Positions 56,022 through 63,810 of a stretch of 64,000 nucleotides of DNA are shown piece by piece. The notes beneath the pieces are model-generated. The model was not told where the DNA came from, did not search any database, and saw only the letters and a program-made list of their open reading frames with translations. The translations under genes were made by a program, and so were the position numbers. Origin of the DNA: Streptomyces lydicus (GTDB taxonomy: Bacteria > Actinomycetota > Actinomycetes > Streptomycetales > Streptomycetaceae). Position 1 is the first letter of the stretch. Each line of letters opens with the position of its first letter. The stretch covers positions 7,440,001-7,504,000 of the forward strand of contig NZ_CP017157.1 of assembly GCF_001729485.1 (NCBI RefSeq), given 5' to 3'.

Positions 56022-56663
56022 GTGAGCCGCAGCCTTCGACGCGGCGTCCTCGCCGCCACCGTCCTTTCGCTCTCGGTCGTCTCGCTGTCCGCCTGCGCGG
56101 CCGGCAACGACGCCCAGACGCTTCAGGTCAAGCCGGACAACGCCGCGACCTCCGTCGGTGACATCAAGATCCAAAACGCGAATGTCATCACCCAGCCCGA
56201 TGTGAACGCCAAGGGCCCGGCCGTGGTGGCCGCGACGGTGTTCAACAACGGCGCCAAGGACCAGAAGCTGACCGCGATCGACATCGCCGGCCAGTCGGCC
56301 AAGCTGACGCCGGCCGGCGGCGGCTCGGGCCAGATCACCGTGCCGGCCGGCGGGTCCGTCGTGCTCGGCGGCAAGGACAACGCCTCGGCCGTCCTCGCGA
56401 GCGGCCGGGAGGCCGTCCAGGACGGCAACATCCAGTCGCTGACCTTCACGCTCAGCACGACCGGCAAGGTGAAGGCGAACGCCTACGTCATCCCGGCGAC
56501 GAGCTACTTCCAGGGCTACGGGCCCTCCCAGCTCCCGCAGCCGTCCGGCTCCGCCTCGCCGTCCGGCTCCGCCAAGCCCTCGGAGTCCGGCAAGCCGTCC
56601 GGCAGCGCCTCCCCGTCCACCTCGGGCAAGCCCGGTGCCGGCGGCGCGCACGCCGGCCACTGA
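56022..56663 (+). CDS. Hypothetical lipoprotein with Ser/Pro/Lys tail
   Basis: The 213-residue protein has a signal peptide ending in the lipobox LSACAAG (Cys 25). A beta-sandwich-like domain follows (VGDIKIQNANVITQPDVNAK, VVAATVFNNGAKDQKLTAID, GGSVVLGGKDNASAVLASG). Its form resembles the copper-chaperone/DUF461-like extracellular domains but lacks a clear Met/His site in the core. A 45-residue SGSASPSGSAKPSESGK tail ends in HAGH. It is anchored on the outer face of the membrane. The GTG start is used. The gene is convergent with phoP. Confidence 0.8.
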   Translation: MSRSLRRGVLAATVLSLSVVSLSACAAGNDAQTLQVKPDNAATSVGDIKIQNANVITQPDVNAKGPAVVAATVFNNGAKDQKLTAIDIAGQSAKLTPAGGGSGQITVPAGGSVVLGGKDNASAVLASGREAVQDGNIQSLTFTLSTTGKVKANAYVIPATSYFQGYGPSQLPQPSGSASPSGSAKPSESGKPSGSASPSTSGKPGAGGAHAGH

Positions 56664-56669
56664 CCGTCC

Positions 56670-56719
56670 GTACGCCTCAGGGGCGCCCCTCCCGGACCGG
56701 AGGGGCGCCCCTGAGGCGT
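56670..56719. terminator. Bidirectional 22-bp perfect hairpin terminator
   Basis: Arms 56670-56691 and 56698-56719 (begins TACGCCTCAGGGGCGCC) are perfectly complementary around a 6-nt loop, between the lipoprotein gene and convergent phoP. Confidence 0.88.
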
Positions 56720-56757
56720 ATCCGGCGCACCCGCGGGCGGGCCTGCCGGGCTGCGGT

Positions 56758-57438
56758 CTACGGCTCGAACTTGTAGCCCAGGCCGCGGACCGTGACGAGG
56801 TAGCGCGGGGCGCCCGGGTCGGGCTCGATCTTGGCGCGCAGCCGCTTGACGTGCACGTCCAGGGTCTTGGTGTCGCCCACGTAGTCGGCGCCCCAGACCC
56901 GGTCGATGAGCTGCATACGGGTCAGCACGCGGCCGGCGTTGCGCAGCAGCATCTCCAGGAGGTCGAACTCCTTCAGCGGCAGGTCGACCTTGCCGCCGGC
57001 GACCGTGACGACGTGCCGGTCCACGTCCATCCGGACCGGCCCGGCCTCCAGGGCCTGCGGGGTGACCTCCTCCGGCTCGCCGCGGCGGCGCAGCACGGCG
57101 CGGATGCGGGCGACCAGTTCGCGGGAGGAGAAGGGCTTGGTGACGTAGTCGTCGGCTCCTATCTCCAGGCCGACGACCTTGTCGATCTCGCTGTCCTTGG
57201 CGGTCACCATGATGACCGGGACGTTGGAGCGGCCGCGCAGCTGGCGGCAGACCTCGGTGCCGGGCAGACCGGGCAGCATCAGGTCCAGGAGGACGAGGTC
57301 GGCGCCGTTGCGCTCGAACTCGTCCAGTCCGTCGGGGCCCGTTGCCGCGATGGCGACCTCGAAACCCTCCTTGCGGAGCATGTACGACAGTGCGTCGCTG
57401 AACGATTCCTCGTCCTCGACGACAAGCACTCGGGTCAC
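56758..57438 (-). CDS. phoP: Phosphate-response regulator PhoP
   Basis: PhoP is the OmpR-type regulator that binds PHO boxes under phosphate limitation. The 226-residue protein has a receiver domain (VEDEESFSDALSYML acidic pair, phosphoacceptor Asp in DLVLLDLMLPGLPG, conserved MVTAKDSEIDKV and KPFSSRELVAR) and a winged-helix domain (VDLPLKEFDLLEMLLRNAGR, GDTKTLDVHVKRLRAKIEPD). The GTG start overlaps the phoR stop codon in GTGA, so the two are translationally coupled. Confidence 0.96.
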   Translation of the reverse strand: MTRVLVVEDEESFSDALSYMLRKEGFEVAIAATGPDGLDEFERNGADLVLLDLMLPGLPGTEVCRQLRGRSNVPVIMVTAKDSEIDKVVGLEIGADDYVTKPFSSRELVARIRAVLRRRGEPEEVTPQALEAGPVRMDVDRHVVTVAGGKVDLPLKEFDLLEMLLRNAGRVLTRMQLIDRVWGADYVGDTKTLDVHVKRLRAKIEPDPGAPRYLVTVRGLGYKFEP

Positions 57439-58703
57439 GGAAGGACCTCCGGGGCTGGGTGAGCAGGGAGCGGATCGTTGAAGGTCTCGTACGGACGGTC
57501 CTCGTCGTCGAGGCCCTCCGCTGACAGGTCCGCGGGCCGTTCACGTTCGCGTACGGCCCCGGCTTCCGGGAGACGCAGGGTGAAGGTGGAGCCCTGTCCC
57601 TCAGCGCTCCACACCGTGACCTCCCCGCCGTGCGAGGCGGCCACGTGCTTGACGATGGCGAGGCCGAGGCCGGTCCCGCCGGTGGCGCGCGAGCGCGCCG
57701 GGTCCACGCGGTAGAACCGCTCGAAGATGCGGTCCCGGTCCTTCTCGGATATCCCGATGCCCTGGTCGGTCACCGAGAGTTCGATCAGGTCACCGCCGGG
57801 TGCCGCCACCCGGCGGGCGGCGATCCCGACGCGGGTGCGCGCCGGGGAGTAGTTGACGGCGTTCTCGACGAGGTTGCCGAGGGCCGCCGCGAGCTGGCCG
57901 CGGTTGCCCCAGACGCTGAGGTCGGCGGTGCCTCCGGCGGCCATGGTGATCTGCTTCGCGCCGGCCTGCTGGCGGCAGCGGTCCACCGCCTCGGCGACCA
58001 GTTCGTCGACCCGGACCGGCTCGGCGTCCTCCAGGGGGTCGTCGTTCTGGACCCGGGAGAGGTCGATGAGTTCCTGGACGAGGCTGGTGAGGCGGGTGGC
58101 CTCGTTCTGCATGCGGCCGGCGAAGCGGGTGACGGCCTCGGGGTCGTCGCTGGCGTCCATCACGGCCTCGGACAGCAGCGAGAGCGCGCCGACGGGTGTC
58201 TTGAGCTCGTGGCTGACGTTGGCGACGAAGTCGCGGCGGACGGCCTCTATCCGGCGGGCCTCGGTGAGGTCCTCGACCAGCAGCAGGACGAGCCGGGAGC
58301 CCAGCGGGGCGACTCTGGCGGAGACCGCCAGCGCCTCGCCGCGGCCGGTGCCGCGGCGCGGGAGGTCCAGTTCGACCTGGCGTATCTCGCCGTCCCTGCG
58401 GGTGTCGCGGGCCATCTGCATCATGGGCTCGACGGCGAGCTTGCCGCCGCGGACCAGGCCGAGGGCGTACGCCGCGGAGCTGGCCTTGACGACGGAGTCG
58501 GCCTCGTCGAGGACGACGGCGGAGGACCGCAGCACCGACAGGACGGTGTCGACACCGGGCGGCAGCACGGCGTCGGTGTGCAGCGAGGTGCGGGTGGGCT
58601 TGGCCTGGTCGCGCTCGCTCCAGCGGAACGCCAGCATGGCGAAGACGCCGGTGCACAACCCGGCGATCGCTGCCACTGCGGCAACGGCCGCGTCCACGTT
58701 CAT
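57435..58703 (-). CDS. phoR: Phosphate sensor histidine kinase PhoR
   Basis: The 422-residue kinase has a single N-terminal transmembrane helix (about 1-25), as known for Streptomyces PhoR. A PAS-like domain (about 55-150) follows, then HisKA with the phosphoacceptor His 165 in FVANVSHELKTPVGAL. The HATPase has its N, G1 and G2 boxes (GNLVENAVNYSP, VTDQGIGISEKD, GGTGLGLAIVKHVAASHGG). It pairs with PhoP and diverges from phoU across a 466-bp region with duplicated PHO boxes. Confidence 0.96.
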   Translation of the reverse strand: MNVDAAVAAVAAIAGLCTGVFAMLAFRWSERDQAKPTRTSLHTDAVLPPGVDTVLSVLRSSAVVLDEADSVVKASSAAYALGLVRGGKLAVEPMMQMARDTRRDGEIRQVELDLPRRGTGRGEALAVSARVAPLGSRLVLLLVEDLTEARRIEAVRRDFVANVSHELKTPVGALSLLSEAVMDASDDPEAVTRFAGRMQNEATRLTSLVQELIDLSRVQNDDPLEDAEPVRVDELVAEAVDRCRQQAGAKQITMAAGGTADLSVWGNRGQLAAALGNLVENAVNYSPARTRVGIAARRVAAPGGDLIELSVTDQGIGISEKDRDRIFERFYRVDPARSRATGGTGLGLAIVKHVAASHGGEVTVWSAEGQGSTFTLRLPEAGAVRERERPADLSAEGLDDEDRPYETFNDPLPAHPAPEVLP

Positions 58704-58776
58704 GACTCCAGAGTATGTGCCGGTTCGGGCACTCCCCCAGCCTCGCGGGGCGCTGCTCGAACAGCCGTCGCCCAGA

Positions 58777-58809
58777 GTTCACCGTGGCGTCCGCGCCGGT
58801 TCACTCCGG
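58777..58809 (+). promoter_or_regulatory. PHO box A (PhoP site)
   Basis: 11-bp direct repeat units begin GTTCACC (58777), CGTCCGC (58788, degenerate) and GTTCACT (58799). The spacing and heptamers match the Streptomyces PHO box. Confidence 0.85.
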
Positions 58810-58890
58810 AGGCCGGGAAGGGGCGCGCCGTCGCCCGCCGGAGGGCCTTGGGGCGACCGGCGCGTGCACCCCGCGGCTCCGGTGTGCGGC

Positions 58891-58901
58891 CGGTGAACCG
58901 C
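58891..58901 (-). promoter_or_regulatory. Isolated reversed PHO half-unit
   Basis: GGTGAAC is GTTCACC on the minus strand, sitting between the two plus-strand boxes. It is a single unit, so its use is uncertain. Confidence 0.4.
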
Positions 58902-58937
58902 GACGGCCGCCCCGGTGCGGGGCTCGCGTCGCCCAGA

Positions 58938-58970
58938 GTTCACCTTCACGTCGGTGCCGGTTCACCCCGG
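58938..58970 (+). promoter_or_regulatory. PHO box B (PhoP site)
   Basis: Units begin GTTCACC (58938), CGTCGGT (58949, degenerate) and GTTCACC (58960), with exact 11-bp period. The segment is preceded by the same 11 bp (CGTCGCCCAGA) as box A. Confidence 0.88.
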
Positions 58971-59169
58971 GTGGGAGCGCAGGACGCGATCCGGCCGCAA
59001 GGTGAGGGTGCGGGTGACGGATCGTTTCCGCTCCGGCCGCGGGGCACCGCGCTTCCGGGACACGGGCCGTGCGGGCACGGACCGTGAGAGCGTGGGCACA
59101 GGTCATCGTGCACTCCGTTTCCCCTCCCCCACCACCCCACACCACACTCGACGCGAGAGAAGGTCACAG

Positions 59170-59847
59170 ATGCGGGACGCGTACCACGAGGAGCTGGATT
59201 CGATCGGCGAGGGCCTGGTCGAGATGGCCCGGCTCGTCGGCTCCGCGATCGGGCGCGCCACCACGGCGATACTCGACGCGGACCTCAAGCTGGCCGAGAA
59301 CGTCATCGCCGCCGACGAGAAGGTCGACGACCTCCAGCGGGACCTGGAGGCCCGGGCGATCGCCCTGCTGGCCCGGCAGCAGCCGGTCGCCACCGACCTG
59401 CGGATCGTCGTCACCTCGCTGCGGATGAGCGCGGACCTGGAGCGCTCGGGCGACCTGGCCCAGCATGTGGCCAAGCTGGCCCGGCTGCGCTTCCCGGAGA
59501 CGGCCGTGCCGCGCGATCTGCACGCCACCATCCTGGAGATGGGGCAGCTGGCGCAGCGCCTGATGGCGAAGGCCGCCGAGGTCATCATCACCAAGGACGT
59601 CGAGCTCGCGCTGCAGCTGGAGCACGACGACGACGCCATGGACCTGCTGCACCGCACGCTGTTCCAGCACCTGATGGACGACCGCTGGAAGCACGGCATC
59701 GAGACCGCGGTGGACGTGACGCTGCTGGGCCGCTACTACGAGCGGTTCGCCGACCACGCGGTGTCGGTGGCCAAGCGGGTCGTCTACCTGGTGACCGGTG
59801 AGCACGCCGACGAGATCGCCCCGCCGACGGCGGTCGACGGCACCTGA
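59170..59847 (+). CDS. phoU: Phosphate-transport regulatory protein PhoU
   Basis: The 225-residue protein is all-helical, two tandem PhoU three-helix bundles (1-110 and 115-220). The metal-cluster motif ExxxD-type residues occur in NVIAADEKVDDLQRDLEARA and again in LEHDDDAMDLLHRTLFQHLM. PhoU links phosphate import to PhoR signalling and lowers Pho expression. AGAAGGTCACAG precedes the ATG at 59170; the frame open to 58915 crosses PHO box B and is not coding. Confidence 0.95.
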   Translation: MRDAYHEELDSIGEGLVEMARLVGSAIGRATTAILDADLKLAENVIAADEKVDDLQRDLEARAIALLARQQPVATDLRIVVTSLRMSADLERSGDLAQHVAKLARLRFPETAVPRDLHATILEMGQLAQRLMAKAAEVIITKDVELALQLEHDDDAMDLLHRTLFQHLMDDRWKHGIETAVDVTLLGRYYERFADHAVSVAKRVVYLVTGEHADEIAPPTAVDGT

Positions 59848-59963
59848 CGGCGGGGGGCGGGAGAGCGGCGCGGGGCCGCGCTCGGCGAGCGACCGTGCGC
59901 CGTTGACGTGTGCCTCCACGCGCCGTTGACGCGCCTTGCCGCCCGGGCTTGCAATGGGCCTCA

Positions 59964-59992
59964 GGTGACCCCTTGGGCACCCGGTGACCCCT
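59964..59992 (+). repeat. 10-bp direct repeat upstream of the Cys-rich gene
   Basis: GGTGACCCCT occurs at 59964-59973 and 59983-59992 (19-bp period), abutting the ribosome-binding site. It may be an operator or chance. Confidence 0.6.
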
Positions 59993-60004
59993 AGGAGGCA
60001 ATGG

Positions 60005-60145
60005 ATGGCACCCATGGCGGACTCCCTCAAGCCCGCGGCGCCAGGCGACCCGGCGCCCGTCGAGATGGCCGGCTGTTCCTGCGGCCCCGGCTGCAGCTGC
60101 GGCTGTCAGTCGGGCGGACCGTGCCAGTGCGGCGGCGGCTGCTAG
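60005..60145 (+). CDS. Cysteine-rich metallothionein-like peptide, 46 residues
   Basis: The peptide begins MAPMADSLKPAAPGDP and ends in GCSCGPGCSCGC, QSGGPCQCGGGC. It has nine cysteines in the last 23 residues, in CxC and CxxxCxC spacing typical of metal-thiolate clusters. AGGAGG (59993-59998) lies 6 nt before the ATG at 60005, a near-ideal ribosome-binding site. The ATG at 60001 is too close to that site and gives an Arg-rich frame. Transcription is followed by a strong terminator. The region immediately upstream has a repeated GGTGACCCCT. Metal binding is inferred from composition. It is convergent with a nickel-binding-type gene. Confidence 0.82.
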   Translation: MAPMADSLKPAAPGDPAPVEMAGCSCGPGCSCGCQSGGPCQCGGGC

Positions 60146-60188
60146 CGGTCTCGGCGGCTCCCTACGGCACGGCGCGACTGCTCCACCG

Positions 60189-60231
60189 CGGCCCCGGCCG
60201 GACGGTCTTCCCGACCGTCCGGCCGGGGCCG
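60189..60231. terminator. Bidirectional 19-bp perfect hairpin
   Basis: Arms 60189-60207 and 60213-60231 (begins CGGCCCCGGCCGGACGG) with a 5-nt loop lie between the convergent Cys-rich and DUF4242 genes. Confidence 0.85.
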
Positions 60232-60278
60232 CCGGCAGTTCTGCCGCCCGGTCGGGCCGTGGGGCGGGCGGCCACGGA

Positions 60279-60527
60279 TCACAGGGAGACCGACAGCGGA
60301 TGGATCTCGTCGGCCCGGTGGCCGGCCCGCTCGTGGATGCGTTGCACGGCCCCTGCCGAGGGGGCGTCCGACAGGCAGAACACATCGCCCGAGTCGGTGT
60401 CGGCCCAGGCGTGCTCGAAGGTCACGCCCTCCTCGCTCTGGATGGCGAGGTCGGCCTGGTGCGCCGCCTTGATGTCGTCGGGGCTGAGGCCCGTCATCCC
60501 GTGGTGGACGTCCATGAACTTGGGCAT
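60279..60527 (-). CDS. DUF4242 ferredoxin-like protein, nickel-binding SCO4226 type
   Basis: The 82-residue protein matches the DUF4242 pattern PKFMDVHHGMTGLSPDDIKA, VTFEHAWADTDSGDVFCLSD and VQRIHERAGHRADEIHPL. It forms a ferredoxin-like dimer in this family. The S. coelicolor homologue SCO4226 is the same length and is established as a nickel-binding protein. His residues in VHHGM and the Cys in DVFCLSD are among the possible ligands. ATG at 60527 gives the family length; the frame to 60572 adds a non-homologous leader. Confidence 0.9.
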   Translation of the reverse strand: MPKFMDVHHGMTGLSPDDIKAAHQADLAIQSEEGVTFEHAWADTDSGDVFCLSDAPSAGAVQRIHERAGHRADEIHPLSVSL

Positions 60528-60629
60528 CGAGCTCATCTCCAGGGTGCAGAAGGGTCGGGTCCCCTCTTCCATGCTGCACGGCCCGGCGCCGACCGCATCC
60601 AGGAACCGGTCCGCCGCGGGAACGCACGG

Positions 60630-61019
60630 TCAGCGGCTGCGCCCGGCGGCGCAGCGCACGCAGGTGCTCGCCGCCGGGCGCACCTCCAGTCGCTCCGCGG
60701 GGATCGGGTCGCCGCACGCCTCGCACCGCCCGTAGACCCCGCGTGCCAGGCGTTCCTCCGCCCGGTCCAGCGCCGCGAGATGGTCGTGGGCCTGCGCCAG
60801 CAGCGCAGCGACATGGGCCCGCTCGAAGGCGGTGCTCGACCCTTCGGGGTCGTGTTCGTCGTCCACCGCCACCAGCGCGTTCGCCTCGACGATCACGTCG
60901 AAGTCGCGGCCCAGCGCGGCGATCTGCGCGGCCGTGTCCGCCCGCTCGGCGGCCAGCCGCGCACGGACCGCGGCGGGCTCGACCGGGCCGAACACGGCAT
61001 CCCGGGACGATTCAGTCAT
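60630..61019 (-). CDS. DksA/TraR-family zinc-finger protein
   Basis: The 129-residue protein has a long coiled-coil (about 15-85; AAVRARLAAERADTAAQIAA, STAFERAHVAALLAQAHDHL). A C-terminal zinc finger CEACGDPIPAERLEVRP followed by CVRC provides the four Cys ligands. DksA-type proteins enter the RNA polymerase secondary channel. The coiled-coil tip Asp residues of true DksA cannot be confirmed. AGAGGG before the ATG supports the start. Confidence 0.88.
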   Translation of the reverse strand: MTESSRDAVFGPVEPAAVRARLAAERADTAAQIAALGRDFDVIVEANALVAVDDEHDPEGSSTAFERAHVAALLAQAHDHLAALDRAEERLARGVYGRCEACGDPIPAERLEVRPAASTCVRCAAGRSR

Positions 61020-61122
61020 CCCTCTGGCAACACCGGCGCCCCGATCCGCATTCCGCGCGCGGCGCGCCGCCTCCGCGGCAGCGCCCCGGCCCGTGGCCGT
61101 GGCCGGAGCCGCACGCGCGCGG

Positions 61123-61899
61123 TCAGTCGGCGGTCTTCTCCCCGGCCTTCTCCTCGGCCTTCTCCCAGACCGAGACGTGCCGGCGGCTCTCGCTCGTGAA
61201 CGGTGTCCCTGCCCAGTCCTCCCAGCGGTCGCGCAGCCGCAGCCCGGCCAGGCGCGCCATCAGGTCCAGTTCGGACGGCCACACGTACCGGAACGGGACG
61301 GAGGAGTGCTCGGCGCGTCCGTCGACGAGCGTGACGTAGTGGGAGCTCATGGCCTGGGTGACGACGTCGTAGGTCTCGAACGCCCACTTGGTGGGGCTGA
61401 TGTGGAACGGCACGGCGGTCTGCCCGGGCGGCAGGCGGCGCAGTTCCGGGACCCCCACCTCGATGACGAAGCAGCCGCCGGGCCGCAGATGGGCGGCGGC
61501 GTTGCGGAAGCAGTCGACCTGGGCGTCCTGCGTCGTCAGGTTGTTGATCGTGTTGAAGACGAGGTAGCTGACGGCGAACGTGCCGGGCACCCGGGTCGTG
61601 GCGAAGTCGCCGATCGTCACGCCGATGCGGTCGCCGCCGGGCTTGGCCTGCAGTCGCGCCACCATGGCCCGGGACATGTCGATGCCGTGCACCGGGACGC
61701 CGCGGGCGGCCAGCGGCAGCGCGATCCGGCCGGTGCCGATGCCGAGTTCCAACGCCGGGCCGTCGCCGGCGAGTCCGGCCAGCACCTCGACGACCGGGTC
61801 CACCGCGTCCGGGCCGAACATGTCCCCCGACGACTCGTCGTACCGGGCCGCGACGCTCTCTCCGAAGTAACCGTCCTCGTAACCATCGTCATCAGGCAT
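61123..61899 (-). CDS. Class I SAM-dependent methyltransferase
   Basis: The 258-residue protein has the Rossmann methyltransferase motif I in ALELGIGTGRIALPLAARG (residues about 48-66). Motif II acidic loop VHGIDMSRAMVARL, IGDFATTRVPGTF and the post-II region AAHLRPGGCFVIEV follow. The substrate is unknown. The N-terminus is acidic and Tyr-rich. The C-terminal ten residues are EKAEEKAGEK-like repeats, encoded by a short imperfect duplication. Confidence 0.88.
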   Translation of the reverse strand: MPDDDGYEDGYFGESVAARYDESSGDMFGPDAVDPVVEVLAGLAGDGPALELGIGTGRIALPLAARGVPVHGIDMSRAMVARLQAKPGGDRIGVTIGDFATTRVPGTFAVSYLVFNTINNLTTQDAQVDCFRNAAAHLRPGGCFVIEVGVPELRRLPPGQTAVPFHISPTKWAFETYDVVTQAMSSHYVTLVDGRAEHSSVPFRYVWPSELDLMARLAGLRLRDRWEDWAGTPFTSESRRHVSVWEKAEEKAGEKTAD

Positions 61900-62037
61900 C
61901 CCGAGACGGTAGCGCCCGCGGCCGGGGCGGTGCGCGCGTTTTTACGACGCTCCTCGTCCGCGGAAACGGCCATCCGGCAACAGCGAGACCGGCGCGCCTG
62001 GGACACTGCTGCGCATGCCGATCGAGGATGACGTGCG

Positions 62038-63006
62038 GTGAGCGCGTCAAGGGCGTTGACGCGAATATGCGGGGTTGTCGGTTACTTGGCCTCGGCTGTC
62101 GCATGTGCCTGGCTGCTGGGGGCGGTTGCCCTCCCGCCACCCCACACCGTGCCGCTGGTGTGCGGCGGCGTCGCGGCGGCGTGTGCGGTTCTTCGAGCAG
62201 CCGCTCTGTGGGCGGCGCGGTCCGCGCGGCCGCAGGTCTCGCTGACCAAGGCGGCACCGGTGTCGCCGTACGGCCGGCCCATGGGGGCGCTGCCCCTCAC
62301 CGACTCGGCGGGCTGGGTGAGGGCCCGCACCTGTGCGGTGTGGGCGCTGGTGGCCTTCGCCGCCGGAGCGCTCGTCGTGCCGGTCCTGTCCGGCTCACCC
62401 GGTCCGAAGGTCACCGCCCTGCAGAAGGCCGGCGCGACGGTCAGCAACGCCACCGTCGTCGGCCGGCCCACGTCGCTGGAAAGGGACCTGAGCGAGGAGG
62501 TCGTCCGCGGCTATTACGCGGACCTCGTCCTGTCGGTGCCGAACGGCCCCGGCCGGCTCCCCGTGGACGGCGCCTACACCCATGACCGGCCACGCGAAGG
62601 CGCCACCGTCGAGGTCCTGTGGTCGCCGGACGCCCCGCAGCTCGGTGGCGTGGTGCACGCACGCCGGGACCTGCACCTGCTCGCGCGGCCCCACTGGCAG
62701 GCGGGTGCGGACTCGGCCACCGGCCGCGGCGCGCTCTTCGGGCTGATCGTCGTCACCGTTGTCGGCCTCCTCCTGGGGACCGTGCTCACCTTCACCTCGG
62801 GCACCGAGGCCCTGCAGGAGCTGGCCTGGTCACCGCTCGCCCAGACGGTGCGGGCCGCGACGACCGTCGGCCTCTACCTGGCCTGGCTGCCGATGCTCAC
62901 GGGGCACACACCCGCCCCCATGGTGGGCCTGCTCGCCTCGGCGGGCTTCCTGGTCGTCCTGCTCGTCCACTGCTTCACTTCCGTGCGCGCCGTGGGCAAG
63001 GGGTGA
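62038..63006 (+). CDS. Hypothetical membrane protein, 322 residues
   Basis: The protein has about five transmembrane helices: two near the N-terminus (YLASAVACAWLLGAVALPPP, VPLVCGGVAAACAVLRAA), one at about 100-118, then two or three near the C-terminus (GLIVVTVVGLLLGTVLTFTS and others). A soluble exported segment of about 120 residues lies between helix 3 and helix 4 and has a beta pattern (TVVGRPTSLERDLSEEVVRG). Family unknown to me. GTG at 62038 is used. Confidence 0.7.
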   Translation: MSASRALTRICGVVGYLASAVACAWLLGAVALPPPHTVPLVCGGVAAACAVLRAAALWAARSARPQVSLTKAAPVSPYGRPMGALPLTDSAGWVRARTCAVWALVAFAAGALVVPVLSGSPGPKVTALQKAGATVSNATVVGRPTSLERDLSEEVVRGYYADLVLSVPNGPGRLPVDGAYTHDRPREGATVEVLWSPDAPQLGGVVHARRDLHLLARPHWQAGADSATGRGALFGLIVVTVVGLLLGTVLTFTSGTEALQELAWSPLAQTVRAATTVGLYLAWLPMLTGHTPAPMVGLLASAGFLVVLLVHCFTSVRAVGKG

Positions 63007-63067
63007 GCGGCTCGCAGGTGTACGCCCGGAGCGAGCCCGGGCCGTGAAAACGCCCCCGGCCCGTCCT

Positions 63068-63613
63068 CTACGAGGTGACGGGCAACTCCCGTGCTCGCCG
63101 GCGGGCTTGGGCCCGTAGCTCTTTCAGGCGGCTGTGGAAGGCGTTGTGGCGATTCTGGTCGAGGTTCAGCGGGAGGTCGAGCCGAGAGATGAGCTGTGAC
63201 TCCAAGGTCCACGGTTCGCCGTGCTCGAGCCAGCACACTCGCGCGTTGTCTGCCATCCACTGACTCAGCGTGGCTTCGCCGACCTTGCCGAACGTCATCC
63301 GCTTGCCACTGCCCACGCGACGCAGCTCCAGCCCGAGCAGGCAACCGAGGGTGAGCCGCAGGGTTGAGCCGGCCGCATTGCCCCGGTAGTGATAGCGCAC
63401 CCGCTTGCGCAGGTTCTGGGTGCTGGTCCGGTTCGCCATGTACCGCGGGGCTATACCGACATAGAGCAGGCGACCGGCGTCCAGGTCCGGGTGGGGCGGC
63501 TGCTCGAAGTGCCACCCGTAGATGCCGGCTGCCGCCGCGACGGGACTCGGGCGCGCCAAGACCTCCTGCGCCGACCACAACCGGTCGGGACTGACGAGAG
63601 CGGTAGCTTCCAC
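63068..63613 (-). CDS. GIY-YIG nuclease family protein
   Basis: The 181-residue protein shows GIYGWHFEQPPHPDLDAGRL then LLYVGIAPR, the GIY-x-YVG core of the GIY-YIG fold (residues about 30-58). An Arg in NLRKRVRYHYRGN follows at the expected distance, and the catalytic Glu would be in EHGEPWTLESQLI. Stand-alone GIY-YIG proteins of this length occur in streptomycetes without a known partner. The GTG start at 63613 is used. Its neighbours suggest an accessory segment begins here. Confidence 0.82.
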   Translation of the reverse strand: MEATALVSPDRLWSAQEVLARPSPVAAAAGIYGWHFEQPPHPDLDAGRLLYVGIAPRYMANRTSTQNLRKRVRYHYRGNAAGSTLRLTLGCLLGLELRRVGSGKRMTFGKVGEATLSQWMADNARVCWLEHGEPWTLESQLISRLDLPLNLDQNRHNAFHSRLKELRAQARRRARELPVTS

Positions 63614-63810
63614 GAAGCCTCCAGGCGTGCCACGGCTGATCGTCGCAGGTTACCGGTCAACGCCGACAGGAGGTGGGGCGCAGCGGCGTAGGTTCAGCGG
63701 TGGGCGCGTGTCGGCGCGTTGCCGGAGCAGAACGACTTCAAGCCGGATGAGCGCGTGATGGAATCCGATACGAGGCTGTCTGCCGGATCTGCAATCGATA
63801 CAGTGCGGCC

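Noticed and set aside
60001..60147. Arg-rich frame starting at ATG 60001
   Set aside because: The Shine-Dalgarno sequence is only 2 nt away, and the overlapping Cys-rich frame from 60005 has proper spacing.
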